DNA of 64,000 nt from Legionella taurinensis (GTDB lineage: Bacteria; Pseudomonadota; Gammaproteobacteria; Legionellales; Legionellaceae). The notes beneath the pieces are model-generated. The model made no database searches. It was given only the letters and a program-made list of their open reading frames with translations, and had not been told where the DNA came from. Shown in pieces: positions 39,827 through 50,642 of this stretch (position 1 is its first letter; every line of letters begins with the position of its first letter). The translations under genes and the position numbers were made by a program. The stretch covers positions 1,240,001 through 1,304,000 of the forward strand of contig NZ_UGOZ01000001.1 of the NCBI RefSeq assembly GCF_900452865.1, read 5' to 3'.

Positions 39827-40914
39827 ATGCAAAAATCGTATTAACCGGGGGCGGCAGTGCCGGTCATGTCACTCCTAATTTAGCCATGATTGAAAACCTT
39901 GAAGAAGAAGGCTGGCAAATTGATTACATTGGTTCTGCCGATGGGGTGGAAAAACAGATTATTGGTAAAACCCGTGTTCCCTTTCATCCCATTCAGTCAG
40001 GTAAATTACGCCGTTATTTCAGTTGGCAGAATTTTTTAGATCCGTTCAAGATTGTTTATGGTTTAATCCAATCGTTTTGGTTGTTGCGGCGTTTGAATAC
40101 AGACCTTGTTTTTTCCAAAGGCGGATTTGTCGCTTTCCCTGTGGTGGTGGCGGCCTGGCTGAATCGCATTCCTGTCGTTGCTCATGAGTCGGACATGTCG
40201 CCCGGACTTGCGAACCGCCTGTGCCTTCCGTTTGTGAATAAACTCTGTGTGACTTTCGCCCCGGCAAAAAACCATGTTAAACGACAGGATAAGGTGGCAA
40301 TAACGGGGACGCCCATTCGTCGGCAATTATTTAATGGCTCGCGTCAGCGTGGTCTTGCACTGTGCGGTTTTAATGACAAACAGGCCATTTTACTGGTTAT
40401 CGGCGGGAGTCTGGGGGCTCAAGCGATTAATCAGGCCGTGAGGGAAGCGTTACCCAGGCTGAGCCACAACTATCAGATTATCCATTTGTGCGGCAAAGGG
40501 AAGGTGGATGAGTCCCTGCAAACGGCGCCGGGTTATTTTCAACTGGAATACGCCAGCGACGAACTGGCTGACTTGTTTGCCGCTGCCGACGTGGTGGTTT
40601 CACGGGCCGGAGCGAATGCCCTGTATGAGATTCTTGCCTTGCAAAAACCGCACGTGTTAATCCCGCTTTCAGCCAAAGTAAGCCGCGGCGATCAAATTCA
40701 GAATGCTGGCTATTTTAAGGAGCAAGGGATTAGCATTGTCATTCCCCAGGAAGAGTTAACCACCGACCGCTTGTTGATGGCCATTGATGAGGCGGAAGCG
40801 AATCAACAGGACATCATTCGGCGCATTAAATCGCTGAAAATTGAATCCGCCACCGTGAAAATCATGAATCTCATTAAGGAGCAGTTGCATGTTGAATCCC
40901 CAGAAACTGTTTGA
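39823..40914 (+). CDS. MurG-like UDP-GlcNAc:undecaprenyl-muramylpeptide transferase
   Basis: A GT-B fold transferase of 363 residues. Motifs: TGGGSAGHVTPN (residues 7-18), HESDMSPGLANRL, GGSLGAQAIN, and the donor-binding SRAGANALYEILALQKP. Wording such as HESD in place of HEQN, and GKLRRYFSWQN, resembles the Bacillus-type MurG group rather than the gamma-proteobacterial enzyme of the division cluster. Known function of the family is addition of GlcNAc to lipid I to make lipid II. No division or murein genes surround it, so it could be a second MurG or a relative acting on another lipid. Overlaps nadC by four bases and the peptidase by 26. Confidence 0.75.
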   Translation: MNAKIVLTGGGSAGHVTPNLAMIENLEEEGWQIDYIGSADGVEKQIIGKTRVPFHPIQSGKLRRYFSWQNFLDPFKIVYGLIQSFWLLRRLNTDLVFSKGGFVAFPVVVAAWLNRIPVVAHESDMSPGLANRLCLPFVNKLCVTFAPAKNHVKRQDKVAITGTPIRRQLFNGSRQRGLALCGFNDKQAILLVIGGSLGAQAINQAVREALPRLSHNYQIIHLCGKGKVDESLQTAPGYFQLEYASDELADLFAAADVVVSRAGANALYEILALQKPHVLIPLSAKVSRGDQIQNAGYFKEQGISIVIPQEELTTDRLLMAIDEAEANQQDIIRRIKSLKIESATVKIMNLIKEQLHVESPETV

Positions 40915-42313
40915 AGGAATTGAACAGGCCTGGCAAAACGAGATCCTCCCCAGTCTCGTTGACTACATTAGAATTCCCAATAAATCGCCGCATTTCGATA
41001 AAGACTGGCAGACGCATGGTTTCATGGAAAAAGCAGTGTCCCATGTTGCCCAGTGGTGTGAAGCCCATGCTCCCCAAGGCATGAGCCTCGAGGTTATCCG
41101 GTTAGAAGGCCGCACGCCGCTTCTGTTCATGGAGATTCCCGGTGAATTAGAGGAAACCGTATTGCTGTATGGGCATCTCGACAAGCAGCCGGAAATGACA
41201 GGATGGCAGGAGGGACTGGGTCCCTGGCAGCCTGTGATTCGTGACGGCAAGCTTTATGGCCGCGGGGGCGCGGACGATGGCTATGCGGCTTATGCCTCGT
41301 TAACGGCCATTGACCAGCTTAAGAAACAGGGATTAGCCCATGCCCGCTGTGTATTGATTATTGAAGCCTGCGAGGAAAGCGGCAGCTATGACCTTCCTTA
41401 CTATATCGAAGCCTTGGCTCATCGCATTGGCGAACCCTCGCTGGTCATCTGCCTGGATTCGGGGGCGGGGAATTACGAACAATTGTGGATGACCACTTCC
41501 CTGCGCGGCAACGTGGTGGGTGAGCTTTCGGTGGAATTGATTGAAGAAGGCGTCCATTCCGGCAGTGCCAGCGGCATTGTCCCCGACAGTTTTCGAGTGG
41601 CGAGGCAACTCATCAGCCGTATTGAAGACGAAGCCACAGGGCAAGTGAAATTGCCTGAACTGTATTGCGAGATCCCTGAGGAACGGGTGAGTCAGGCGCG
41701 TCAGTGCGGGGAAATTCTTGGAGAGGACGTTTACCGTGCGTTTCCTTTCCATACGGATGTCAAACCCGTGACGAGTAATAAGACGGAATTAATACTGAAC
41801 CGCACCTGGCGGCCTGCTTTGACGGTGACCGGCGCTGAAGGGTTGCCAGCGATTGCCAATGCTGGCAATGTCATGCGTCCAAAAACGGCATTTAAATTAT
41901 CCATGCGCCTGCCGCCGCTGGTTTGCCCGCAAAAGGCTTCCATGGCCCTGCAAAAGGCATTGACCGAAGAGCCGCCTTACCAGGCCAGAGTCGCCTTTCA
42001 TATTGATGACGGTGCACCGGGTTGGCATGCGCCATTAATGCCCGAATGGCTTGCTAAAGCCGCTGATGAGGCCTCCATGGCATTCTACAATAAGCCTGCG
42101 GCTTATATCGGTGAAGGGGGCACCATCCCCTTTATGGGCATGCTGGGTGAGAAATTTCCACAAGCTCAGTTTATGATTACCGGTGTATTGGGACCTCATT
42201 CCAATGCCCATGGTCCCAATGAATTTCTGCATTTGGATATGGTAAAAAAACTAACTTCCTGCGTCTCGTATGTTCTTTATCGCCATTATTTACAATTTTC
42301 AAATAATCGCTAG
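40889..42313 (+). CDS. M20 family metallopeptidase (dipeptidase-like)
   Basis: A 474-residue di-zinc hydrolase. Metal and catalytic marks visible: YGHLDKQPE (His and Asp), YGRGGADDGYA, the base in EACEESGS, and a C-terminal PHSNAHGPNE. It resembles the larger M20 dipeptidases that have an inserted dimerisation domain. It probably cleaves dipeptides or acyl-amino acids in the cytoplasm, since no signal peptide is seen. A strong AAGGAG ribosome site lies inside the 3' end of the MurG-like gene. Last gene of the ppsA run. Confidence 0.85.
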   Translation: MLNPQKLFEGIEQAWQNEILPSLVDYIRIPNKSPHFDKDWQTHGFMEKAVSHVAQWCEAHAPQGMSLEVIRLEGRTPLLFMEIPGELEETVLLYGHLDKQPEMTGWQEGLGPWQPVIRDGKLYGRGGADDGYAAYASLTAIDQLKKQGLAHARCVLIIEACEESGSYDLPYYIEALAHRIGEPSLVICLDSGAGNYEQLWMTTSLRGNVVGELSVELIEEGVHSGSASGIVPDSFRVARQLISRIEDEATGQVKLPELYCEIPEERVSQARQCGEILGEDVYRAFPFHTDVKPVTSNKTELILNRTWRPALTVTGAEGLPAIANAGNVMRPKTAFKLSMRLPPLVCPQKASMALQKALTEEPPYQARVAFHIDDGAPGWHAPLMPEWLAKAADEASMAFYNKPAAYIGEGGTIPFMGMLGEKFPQAQFMITGVLGPHSNAHGPNEFLHLDMVKKLTSCVSYVLYRHYLQFSNNR

Positions 42314-42342
42314 ACAAAACAAGAACTTACTGTCATAATTCG

Positions 42343-42392
42343 CAACCTCTTGTTACGGAAAACAACAAGAGGTTGATGACGGCAAATGCCGT
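42343..42392 (+). promoter_or_regulatory. comEA leader with two hairpins
   Basis: A perfect 12-base-pair stem (CAACCTCTTGTT 42343-42354 with AACAAGAGGTTG 42364-42375, 9-base loop) is followed three bases later by a small stem ACGGC/GCCGT (42379-42392). They end 27 bases before the comEA ATG. No T tract follows, so an RNA control element is as likely as a terminator for the upstream operon. In L. pneumophila comEA mRNA is silenced through its leader by the RocC/RocR RNA system; a target role here is inference. Confidence 0.45.
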
Positions 42393-42419
42393 TAAGTCCA
42401 ATCACAATAAGGAAAAATT

Positions 42420-42746
42420 ATGAAAGCAAATCTGATTGCTATGGTTCTGTCATTTATATCAATGTCATTCCCTTTGTACGCATCACCCACACCCCTCGGC
42501 ACAACCGCGACCGCTCAGGAAGCAGAAACGGCCGCTCCTAAAATCAACCTGAATACCGCTGAATTAAAAACGCTGATTCATTCCTTTAAAGGAATTGGTG
42601 AAAAGCGGGCAGAGGCCATTGTTAAATACCGTGAAAGCCACGAGGGTTTTAAATCGGTCGAAGAATTGGCGGAAGTTCCAGGTTTGGGGCAACAGTTCAT
42701 CAACAGGAATCTTGCTGAACTTAAGGAAACGTTTAGTGTGGAGTAA
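42420..42746 (+). CDS. comEA: ComEA-like helix-hairpin-helix DNA-binding protein
   Basis: A 108-residue exported DNA-binding protein. The signal peptide ends near PLYA (residue 21), a short Thr/Ala-rich linker follows, and a pair of helix-hairpin-helix motifs (LIHSFKGIGEKRAEAIV and VEELAEVPGLGQQFI) fills residues 42-105. ComEA binds incoming DNA in the periplasm and ratchets it through the outer membrane during natural transformation. AAGGA ribosome site eight bases before ATG. Preceded by a structured leader and followed by an intrinsic terminator. Confidence 0.9.
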   Translation: MKANLIAMVLSFISMSFPLYASPTPLGTTATAQEAETAAPKINLNTAELKTLIHSFKGIGEKRAEAIVKYRESHEGFKSVEELAEVPGLGQQFINRNLAELKETFSVE

Positions 42747-42753
42747 TCTCCCA

Positions 42754-42776
42754 GCCCGCGTAAGCGGGCCTCTTTT
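42754..42776 (+). terminator. Intrinsic terminator after comEA
   Basis: GCCCGC (42754-42759) pairs with GCGGGC (42764-42769) around a GTAA loop, followed by CTCTTTT. Confidence 0.75.
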
Positions 42777-42808
42777 CCGTTCTCGGATATAAAAGTAAAT
42801 GGAATAAC

Positions 42809-43104
42809 ATGTCGGGTGATAGGCCTTATTTTGTTTATATATTATCCAGCAACGCTTATGAACACTTTATACCGGTGTTACAAGTAATCTAGTGCGGCGG
42901 ATCGGAGCAACACAAAGAAGGACTAGTTGAAGAAGATTTACTAAAAAATACAAGGTTTATTATTTGGTCTATTATGAAATTCACTCAGCGATTTATGAGG
43001 CCATTACAAGAGAAAAACAGCGCAAGAAATGGAACAGGTAATGGAAAATTAATCTAATCCTACAAAAAAATCCTCAGTGGCTTGATTTGATTGGATTGTT
43101 TTGA
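42809..43104 (+). pseudogene. Decayed GIY-YIG nuclease superfamily gene (UPF0213-like)
   Basis: Conceptual translation across three frames recovers a small GIY-YIG protein of about 95 residues: MSGDRPYFVYILSSN from the ATG at 42809, then TLYTGVTSNLVRRI in a second frame, HKEGLVEE in a third, and YYLVYYEIHSAIYEAI followed by REKQRKKWNR, a stop, and WKINLILQKNPQWLDL. At least three frameshifts and one in-frame stop (after KKWNR) are present, so no functional product is expected. Intact relatives are common single-domain nucleases in proteobacteria and are often horizontally spread. Confidence 0.8.
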
Positions 43105-43106
43105 TG

Positions 43107-43135
43107 GATGGATGCCCGCCTGCGCGGGCAGGACA
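43107..43135. repeat. REP-like palindrome, left copy
   Basis: Contains GCCCGC-CTGC-GCGGGC (stem 43114-43119 with 43124-43129), flanked by TGGAT and AGGACA. It is the inverted counterpart of the copy at 43222-43251: the 14 bases GCCCGCCTGCGCGG recur there as the reverse complement. Confidence 0.6.
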
Positions 43136-43221
43136 CGGTGTGGGTTATATGTGGGGTATAACAGATTCATTTAAGTTTTGCTCACAGCAGATTTTATCCG
43201 GTAGGGGCGAGTCTCTTTTTT

Positions 43222-43251
43222 TGTCCTCTCCGCGCAGGCGGGCACCCATGA
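43222..43251. repeat. REP-like palindrome, right copy (inverted)
   Basis: TGTCCTCTCCGCGCAGGCGG and onward, ending CACCCATGA, repeats the left copy in reverse orientation about 100 bases away. Paired inverted palindromes of this kind resemble BIME arrangements and could fold into a long stem. Confidence 0.6.
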
Positions 43252-45395
<2,144 letters not shown>

Positions 45396-45399
<4 letters not shown>

Positions 45400-45878
45400 A
45401 TTCCTTGAAATGGCGCTTGCCCATTGCTTTTCTAATCGCGCTGATTTTAACGATCATGCCACTGCCTGCCTTTTTGGTTACCATCCGACCACCCTGGATA
45501 CTCTTGCTGGTGCTTTATCTGCAGTTTTACATGCCGGATTATTTTCGCGTCAGCATACTGGTTATGCTGGGCCTGGTTCTGGATGCCTTGCTGGCTACCG
45601 TGATCGGCGAACATGCTTTCGCCCTGTGTTTAACCACCTGGCTTGCAAGCAGTAAAGCCAGACGCTTTTATTTCTTTCCTATCGGACAGCAGATGGCGTT
45701 GATTGGGTTTTTCTGCGCCTGGTATCAGCTTACTGTGTTTTTTATTGATGCTTTTCTTGGTTACACCATGAATTGGATGACAGTCATTGGCGGCACGCTG
45801 TTAAGCATCCTGGTCTGGCCCTGGATAAGGCTTGCAGCAGAGGAAACCTTATTGGTCAGGGCGCGCTTTAAAACCTGA
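45396..45878 (+). CDS. mreD: Rod shape-determining protein MreD
   Basis: A 160-residue inner-membrane protein with five or six hydrophobic segments, partner of MreC in the elongation complex. The ATG overlaps the mreC stop by four bases. The motif RPPWILLLVLYLQFYMPDYFRV and the later GLVLDALLATVIGEHAF are typical. The stop is only five bases from the convergent Fic gene stop. Confidence 0.93.
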
Positions 45879-45883
45879 CCTCA

Positions 45884-47989
45884 TCAGCCTCCGCTGGCTT
45901 GAAAATTGACAGCTGAATTGGCGTAATGCTGAATGATGTCGAGGTAGGGTTCCATCATTTGACCTAAACGCGAGCTCGTCAATGCACTGTAATCGATGGC
46001 GTCCAATGAATGAAGCTTTTCACCCCGAAATGGTTTATCTTCGACAAGCGCCACCAGTTTTTTTGCGGCTCTAATCTTCACTTTTGCCGAATGACCGCCT
46101 TTTACCCCAAGGAAGTTGGATTTATAATGTTTGGATTTTTTTTCGGATTTTGCTTCTACCTGGCGTAAGCCGATGTACTGGCGCAACGTTCGAAGGAGTT
46201 CCTGTTCCCTCGCATTGAGCTTGCTTGTGGGTGCTTTGTCTGTTTTCTTTTCAATCGTTTTTCGCTCCTGTATAGGCTCTGGTTCTTTTTCCTTCTCTTT
46301 CTCTTTCCCTTTACCCTTCTTCACGTCATTGCTTTCCTCAGCCAGCGCAAAATCAGGCTTATCGCTACGTTGCATTAATTGCACAATGATCTGGTTTTGT
46401 TGATGGGTGCCCAATCGCACCTGGGCCTGATAATAAAGTTCCTGTAACTCGAAGTCCTGGGCGGTATGGGAATAGCGGGGAGCAGGAATTGCATCGACGA
46501 TGTCATTAAACACCCGATGAAGTCTTGCTATGGCATCCGGCTGTTCGGCAAGTTGGTTAATGGCTTCTGTAATGTAATCCAGTTTATCGAGCGGGGATGC
46601 GGTATTGGCAAGGGCGTCATGTAGCGTTCTCAGGGAGGGTTTGCCTGACTCAAAAAGTGGGAGCAATGGATTAAAATCGTATTGCATGGAAAACTGTCTT
46701 AATTCCTGGTTTTGATCAAAATAAGCTTGGGAATTAAGAAAATAATGATTGGAATAGGGGGGATCGGGTTTTTCCGGGTACAAGGGATGCCGTCTGTGCA
46801 TGGGGTAGCCAAAAACATTCTCGCCGTTATAAATGGCTGTGGTATTTAAAATTCCTCGTTTCAACACGTCGGCATGATGGCCATACACATCATAGATGTT
46901 GGGTTCGAAGAGTGTTGCTGGGGGAAAGCCATTCTGGATAAGTAAACGATTTTGCAACAAGTTAACAAAAGTGCGGCCATTGGCATCCCCAAATGGATGG
47001 ATGCGCTCCAGTGCTTCCGTTGTTTCACCAATGAGTTGCAAAATAGCATCTGGATCACTTAATGTGCTGATGGTTTCATTGTAACGAGCGATGGTTTGTT
47101 GCACCAGTGACTGGGGATTGGCGGGGGCCTGGTAATGAATTGCTTTGCCTTGGCTGATTAAAAAAGACGCGAATGCCAGATTGTCTCCCTCCCCGACGTA
47201 TTTTCTGCGCTCTTCTTTAATGCTTGCCGGGGTAATAAAGCAGGGTGAAGACTCCTGAAATTTAGGCCATAACATGACTCCTTCACCGTCCTCCTCATCA
47301 GGCCCACTCAACGCATGGTTTTCTATTTTATCCAATAAATCCGCTAATCCCGAGACTGTCATGCGTCCTTGCGATGGAAAAAAATTAAAAAAAGGGGAAT
47401 CTACCCTATAAGCTCCCCGAGCAATGTTCTCATTATTTCCCAAAAAAACATTGTTGGTCACCGTCGCATGCAGCGCGAGTATCAGCTCCTCAGAAATGAT
47501 GGGATTTTCCAGATTCTCAAGAGACAGATTTAAACCTGTAAAAAAGGCATTGAGTGAGTTGTCTTCTCTTTGGCAGTACTCCACCCACCCATGATCAGGC
47601 TCAGCCTTGGTTGCGGAATTTCCTGTTATGCTGGAGTAAAGCTGGCCATCGACGGCCAATTGCCAAAGGCGGTTTCTAGGGTAATTTCGTTTAAATTCCG
47701 CCAGCGCTTCCTCCGCTGAGGTCGGCCTGACGTTAAACTGTTCATGTGGAAGGAGGCGTTTGTTGCGGGTTTGGTTATAAACAGCCAATTCTTCCATTTG
47801 CTGATACCAGGAGTCGAGGTCTTCAAGGTTGTTTAAGGCATGCTTTTCAAAGCGAATCTGTTTTAAGTCAGAGAGAGGAATTTCGTTTTTTTCAAGCGCG
47901 TGTTTAACCTGTTCCGTGGGTGTGGACTCCGATTTGATATCCAATGGGATTTTTCTGTTGGAAGACTCAAAGTACAAGACTACTTTCAT
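45884..47989 (-). CDS. Large Fic-domain protein, candidate Dot/Icm effector
   Basis: A 701-residue soluble protein. Fic marks: the helix LILALHATVTNN near 170-180, the GAYRV element near 192-196, and the active-site motif HPFGDANGRT at 331-340, with catalytic His331. In most Fic AMP-transferases the motif reads HxFx(D/E)(G/A)NxRxxR; here the last Arg is Val, so transfer of something other than AMP, or altered activity, is possible. The stretch between the GxYR element and the motif is unusually long (about 135 residues). A Lys/Glu-rich segment (KGKGKEKEKEKEPEP, near 560) precedes the C-terminal domain. ATG at 47989 is preferred over a TTG at 48010. No secretion motif is proven; effector status is inferred from family and host. 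Confidence 0.75.
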   Translation of the reverse strand: MKVVLYFESSNRKIPLDIKSESTPTEQVKHALEKNEIPLSDLKQIRFEKHALNNLEDLDSWYQQMEELAVYNQTRNKRLLPHEQFNVRPTSAEEALAEFKRNYPRNRLWQLAVDGQLYSSITGNSATKAEPDHGWVEYCQREDNSLNAFFTGLNLSLENLENPIISEELILALHATVTNNVFLGNNENIARGAYRVDSPFFNFFPSQGRMTVSGLADLLDKIENHALSGPDEEDGEGVMLWPKFQESSPCFITPASIKEERRKYVGEGDNLAFASFLISQGKAIHYQAPANPQSLVQQTIARYNETISTLSDPDAILQLIGETTEALERIHPFGDANGRTFVNLLQNRLLIQNGFPPATLFEPNIYDVYGHHADVLKRGILNTTAIYNGENVFGYPMHRRHPLYPEKPDPPYSNHYFLNSQAYFDQNQELRQFSMQYDFNPLLPLFESGKPSLRTLHDALANTASPLDKLDYITEAINQLAEQPDAIARLHRVFNDIVDAIPAPRYSHTAQDFELQELYYQAQVRLGTHQQNQIIVQLMQRSDKPDFALAEESNDVKKGKGKEKEKEKEPEPIQERKTIEKKTDKAPTSKLNAREQELLRTLRQYIGLRQVEAKSEKKSKHYKSNFLGVKGGHSAKVKIRAAKKLVALVEDKPFRGEKLHSLDAIDYSALTSSRLGQMMEPYLDIIQHYANSAVNFQASGG

Positions 47990-48075
47990 GACGACAATCC
48001 ATATAGACAATGTGTGTCAATTATAGTCTACTGGGATTGTATTTATTCAATTGCTGGTCGGTGAAAGTTCTGGAG

Positions 48076-48618
48076 TTACTCCATTTCAATCACCTGGTAC
48101 TCCCCAGGTTTAAGATCGCCAAGCGACCACTGGGCAATGCGATGGCGAACCAGTCTTAACGTAGGAAAATCAATGGCGGCTGTCATTTTCCGCACCTGAT
48201 GATTTTTCCCTTCGCTCAAGATAACCTCCAACCAGGTTGTGGGAATGTTTTTTCGAAAACGAATGGGCGGATTTCTTGGCCATAATTTCGGTTCTTCAAT
48301 GAGGCGGACTTTGGCCGGCCGGTAGTGTACGCCGCCGATCAGAATGCCTTCCCTTAAAGGCATCAAATCCCTCTCCTCGGGTTGGCCTTCCACCTGAACC
48401 CAGTAATATTTCTGTTTATGAAAGCGGGGATGTGTTAATTGATGTTGTATCCTTCCCTCATTGGTTAAAATCAGCAAGCCCTCGCTGTTTTTGTCCAAAC
48501 GGCCAGCCGCGTAAAAGCCTGGGCGCTTGATGAAGTCCGCCAGGGTCTGCTCGTGCTCGGTACCACTGAATTGGCAAACCACGCCATAGGGTTTATTAAA
48601 AAGTAATAACGTACTCAA
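48076..48618 (-). CDS. rluE: 23S rRNA pseudouridine(2457) synthase RluE-like
   Basis: A RsuA/RluB/E/F-type pseudouridine synthase. The core LLLFNKPYGVVCQF, the catalytic Asp in AAGRLDKNSEGLL, and the RNP NHQVRKMTAAIDFPTLRLVR are clear, and the WPRNPPIRFRKNIPTTWL segment matches E. coli RluE closely. It lacks an S4 domain. The start is set at a TTG (48618) just before STLLLFNKP, giving 180 residues; an ATG at 48693 would add 25 residues of doubtful sequence and approach the icd promoter. No ribosome site is convincing. Divergent from icd. Confidence 0.85.
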   Translation of the reverse strand: MSTLLLFNKPYGVVCQFSGTEHEQTLADFIKRPGFYAAGRLDKNSEGLLILTNEGRIQHQLTHPRFHKQKYYWVQVEGQPEERDLMPLREGILIGGVHYRPAKVRLIEEPKLWPRNPPIRFRKNIPTTWLEVILSEGKNHQVRKMTAAIDFPTLRLVRHRIAQWSLGDLKPGEYQVIEME

Positions 48619-48671
48619 ATGAATCAAACTGTGAATGGAAAGAATAAATCCTATTATGCCGTGAATGGGAG

Positions 48672-48701
48672 TTGGGACAAAGCATTTTGGCATGCTATGA
48701 T
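48672..48701 (+). promoter_or_regulatory. Candidate promoter of icd
   Basis: TTGGGA (48672-48677) and TATGAT (48696-48701) are 18 bases apart; the TGC just before the -10 makes it an extended -10 element. Start of RNA near 48708, about 22 bases before the icd ATG. Confidence 0.55.
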
Positions 48702-48729
48702 AATTGCCTCTTATTAGACGGAGTTGCCA

Positions 48730-49986
48730 ATGACATTTGAAAAAATTCGTATCCCAACAGAAGGGCAAGCGATAACCGTTGCCGCTAATGGTTCTCTGCA
48801 GGTTCCTGACCAACCGATTATCCCTTTTATTGAAGGGGATGGCATCGGCGTGGATGTAACTCCCCCTATGATTCGTGTGGTTGATGAAGCGGTGAAGAAA
48901 GCTTACGGCGGCAAGCGTAAGATTGCCTGGATGGAAGTCTATGCCGGTGAAAAAGCCACCAAAGTGTACGGCAACGATCAATGGCTGCCTAAAGAAACCT
49001 TGGACGCCCTGAAAAAATACGTGGTTTCAATCAAGGGCCCACTGACCACACCCGTTGGCGGCGGTATCCGCTCATTGAATGTGGCCATTCGTCAGGATTT
49101 GGACCTCTACACCTGCCTTCGTCCTATCCGTTATTTTACGGGTGTACCCAGTCCGGTGAAAGAGCCCTGGAAAACCGACATGGTTATTTTCCGGGAAAAT
49201 TCCGAAGACATTTATGCCGGTATTGAGTGGCAGGCGGATTCCCCGGAGGCAAAAAAAGTCATTGAATTTTTGCGAAACGAGATGAGTGTAAAAAAGATCC
49301 GTTTTCCGGACCATTGCGGCATTGGTATCAAGCCGGTGTCAGAGCAGGGCACTCGCCGTCTGGTTAAAGCGGCTATTCAATATGCCATTGATAATGATCG
49401 CGATTCCGTTACCCTGGTTCACAAAGGCAACATCATGAAATTCACCGAAGGTGCCTTTAAGGATTGGGGATACCAGGTTGCGCGCGACAGTTTTGGCGCC
49501 AAAGAATACCAGGGCGGCCCGTGGATGGAATTTAAAAACCCCAAAACCGGTAAACAGATTGTCATTAAAGACGTGATTGCGGATGCTTTCCTGCAACAGA
49601 TTTTGCTGAGACCTGAAGATTACAGTGTCATTGCCACCTTAAATTTAAACGGTGACTACATTTCCGATGCTCTGGCGGCACAGGTAGGGGGCATTGGTAT
49701 TGCGCCCGGCGCCAACATGAGTGATGAAGTGGCTGTGTTTGAGGCAACCCACGGTACGGCGCCAAAATACGCCGGTCAGGATAAGGTGAATCCCGGTTCC
49801 CTGATTCTGTCGGCCGAAATGATGCTGCGCCACATGGGCTGGACTGAAGCGGCGGATCTGATCATTAAAGGGGTCGACGGCGCCATCGAAGCCAAGACGG
49901 TGACCTATGACTTTGAACGCCTGATGGACGGGGCAACCTGTGTCAGCAGTTCAGGCTTTGCAGAGGCGATGATTAAACACATGTAA
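48730..49986 (+). CDS. icd: Isocitrate dehydrogenase (NADP)
   Basis: TCA-cycle enzyme oxidising isocitrate to 2-oxoglutarate. The 418 residues start [13 protein letters not shown] lies six bases before this ATG, whereas an in-frame TTG at 48724 would sit against the ribosome site. The substrate loop [20 protein letters not shown], with phosphorylatable Ser in RSLNV, resembles E. coli Icd, suggesting NADP dependence and perhaps control by phosphorylation. Followed by a long hairpin. Confidence 0.96.
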   Translation: MTFEKIRIPTEGQAITVAANGSLQVPDQPIIPFIEGDGIGVDVTPPMIRVVDEAVKKAYGGKRKIAWMEVYAGEKATKVYGNDQWLPKETLDALKKYVVSIKGPLTTPVGGGIRSLNVAIRQDLDLYTCLRPIRYFTGVPSPVKEPWKTDMVIFRENSEDIYAGIEWQADSPEAKKVIEFLRNEMSVKKIRFPDHCGIGIKPVSEQGTRRLVKAAIQYAIDNDRDSVTLVHKGNIMKFTEGAFKDWGYQVARDSFGAKEYQGGPWMEFKNPKTGKQIVIKDVIADAFLQQILLRPEDYSVIATLNLNGDYISDALAAQVGGIGIAPGANMSDEVAVFEATHGTAPKYAGQDKVNPGSLILSAEMMLRHMGWTEAADLIIKGVDGAIEAKTVTYDFERLMDGATCVSSSGFAEAMIKHM

Positions 49987-49991
49987 AATAA

Positions 49992-50031
49992 ATCGGCCCG
50001 GAAGACTTAAGAAAGCATTTTCCGGGCCGAT
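49992..50031 (+). terminator. Hairpin after icd
   Basis: An 11-base-pair stem ATCGGCCCGGA (49992-50002) with TCCGGGCCGAT (50021-50031), extendable by one A-T pair, loop of about 16 bases. The downstream sequence is not a T run. Confidence 0.55.
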
Positions 50032-50289
50032 GATTAATTCAGGGCTTAACGAGGCAGTTGATTGTACAGTCAGTGATAATCTCCCTGTTTTTCATCCATG
50101 GATGGTCCGAATACCCACAGGAAAGCTATAATTGAAGGAGAGATCAAAAGCATCCCTCGTCATGATGAGTGTTATATGGACAGGATGTAATTGAATATCA
50201 CAGGGTTTAATTTTTTCATTGATTAATTCCATTTTTTACTGGCCAAATGAGCGTTGTAAGTCTATAAAATTAGTAAAGGGTGTAAGAAA
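50032..50289 (+). other. Intergenic region upstream of clpS
   Basis: No gene seen. AT-rich; a TATAAAAT at 50263-50270 is a possible -10 for clpS but no matching -35 is found at normal spacing. Together with the hairpin before it this gap is about 300 bases. Confidence 0.4.
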
Positions 50290-50613
50290 ATGAGCGGGCA
50301 ATTTTTAGAGGAAATTGTCGAGCGCAGGACAGCGGAAGCAGAAGTACTGCCTGCACTCAAACAACCTAAAAAATTCAGAGTAATCATGCTCAATGATGAC
50401 TACACCCCCATGGAATTTGTAGTGAGTGTGTTAAAGCGTTTTTTTCAGTTAAGCGAGCAATTGGCTACACAGGTGATGTTGCAGGTTCATTTTGTTGGTA
50501 AGGGTGTGTGTGGGGTGTTTACGAGGGATATCGCAGAAACAAAGGTCGCTCAGGTTAACGATTTTGCCAGAGCGAATGAACATCCCTTATTATGTACCAT
50601 GGAGCCCGAATAA
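50290..50613 (+). CDS. clpS: ATP-dependent Clp protease adaptor ClpS
   Basis: Delivers N-degron substrates to ClpAP. The 107 residues hold the ClpS core [22 protein letters not shown] and the [19 protein letters not shown] block. AAAGGG nine bases before ATG. Followed after 29 bases by clpA, as in E. coli. Confidence 0.96.
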   Translation: MSGQFLEEIVERRTAEAEVLPALKQPKKFRVIMLNDDYTPMEFVVSVLKRFFQLSEQLATQVMLQVHFVGKGVCGVFTRDIAETKVAQVNDFARANEHPLLCTMEPE

Positions 50614-50642
50614 TTGGTGGTGGGGTTGAGAGGAGCAAAGAA

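Noticed and set aside
46131-46403. Serine/phenylalanine-rich frame antisense to the Fic gene
   Set aside because: It is the reverse reading of the Lys/Glu-rich hinge codons, a composition artefact.
48619-48981. N-terminal extension of the RluE frame
   Set aside because: Most of it is antisense to icd and its promoter region, and the conserved core starts only after 48618.
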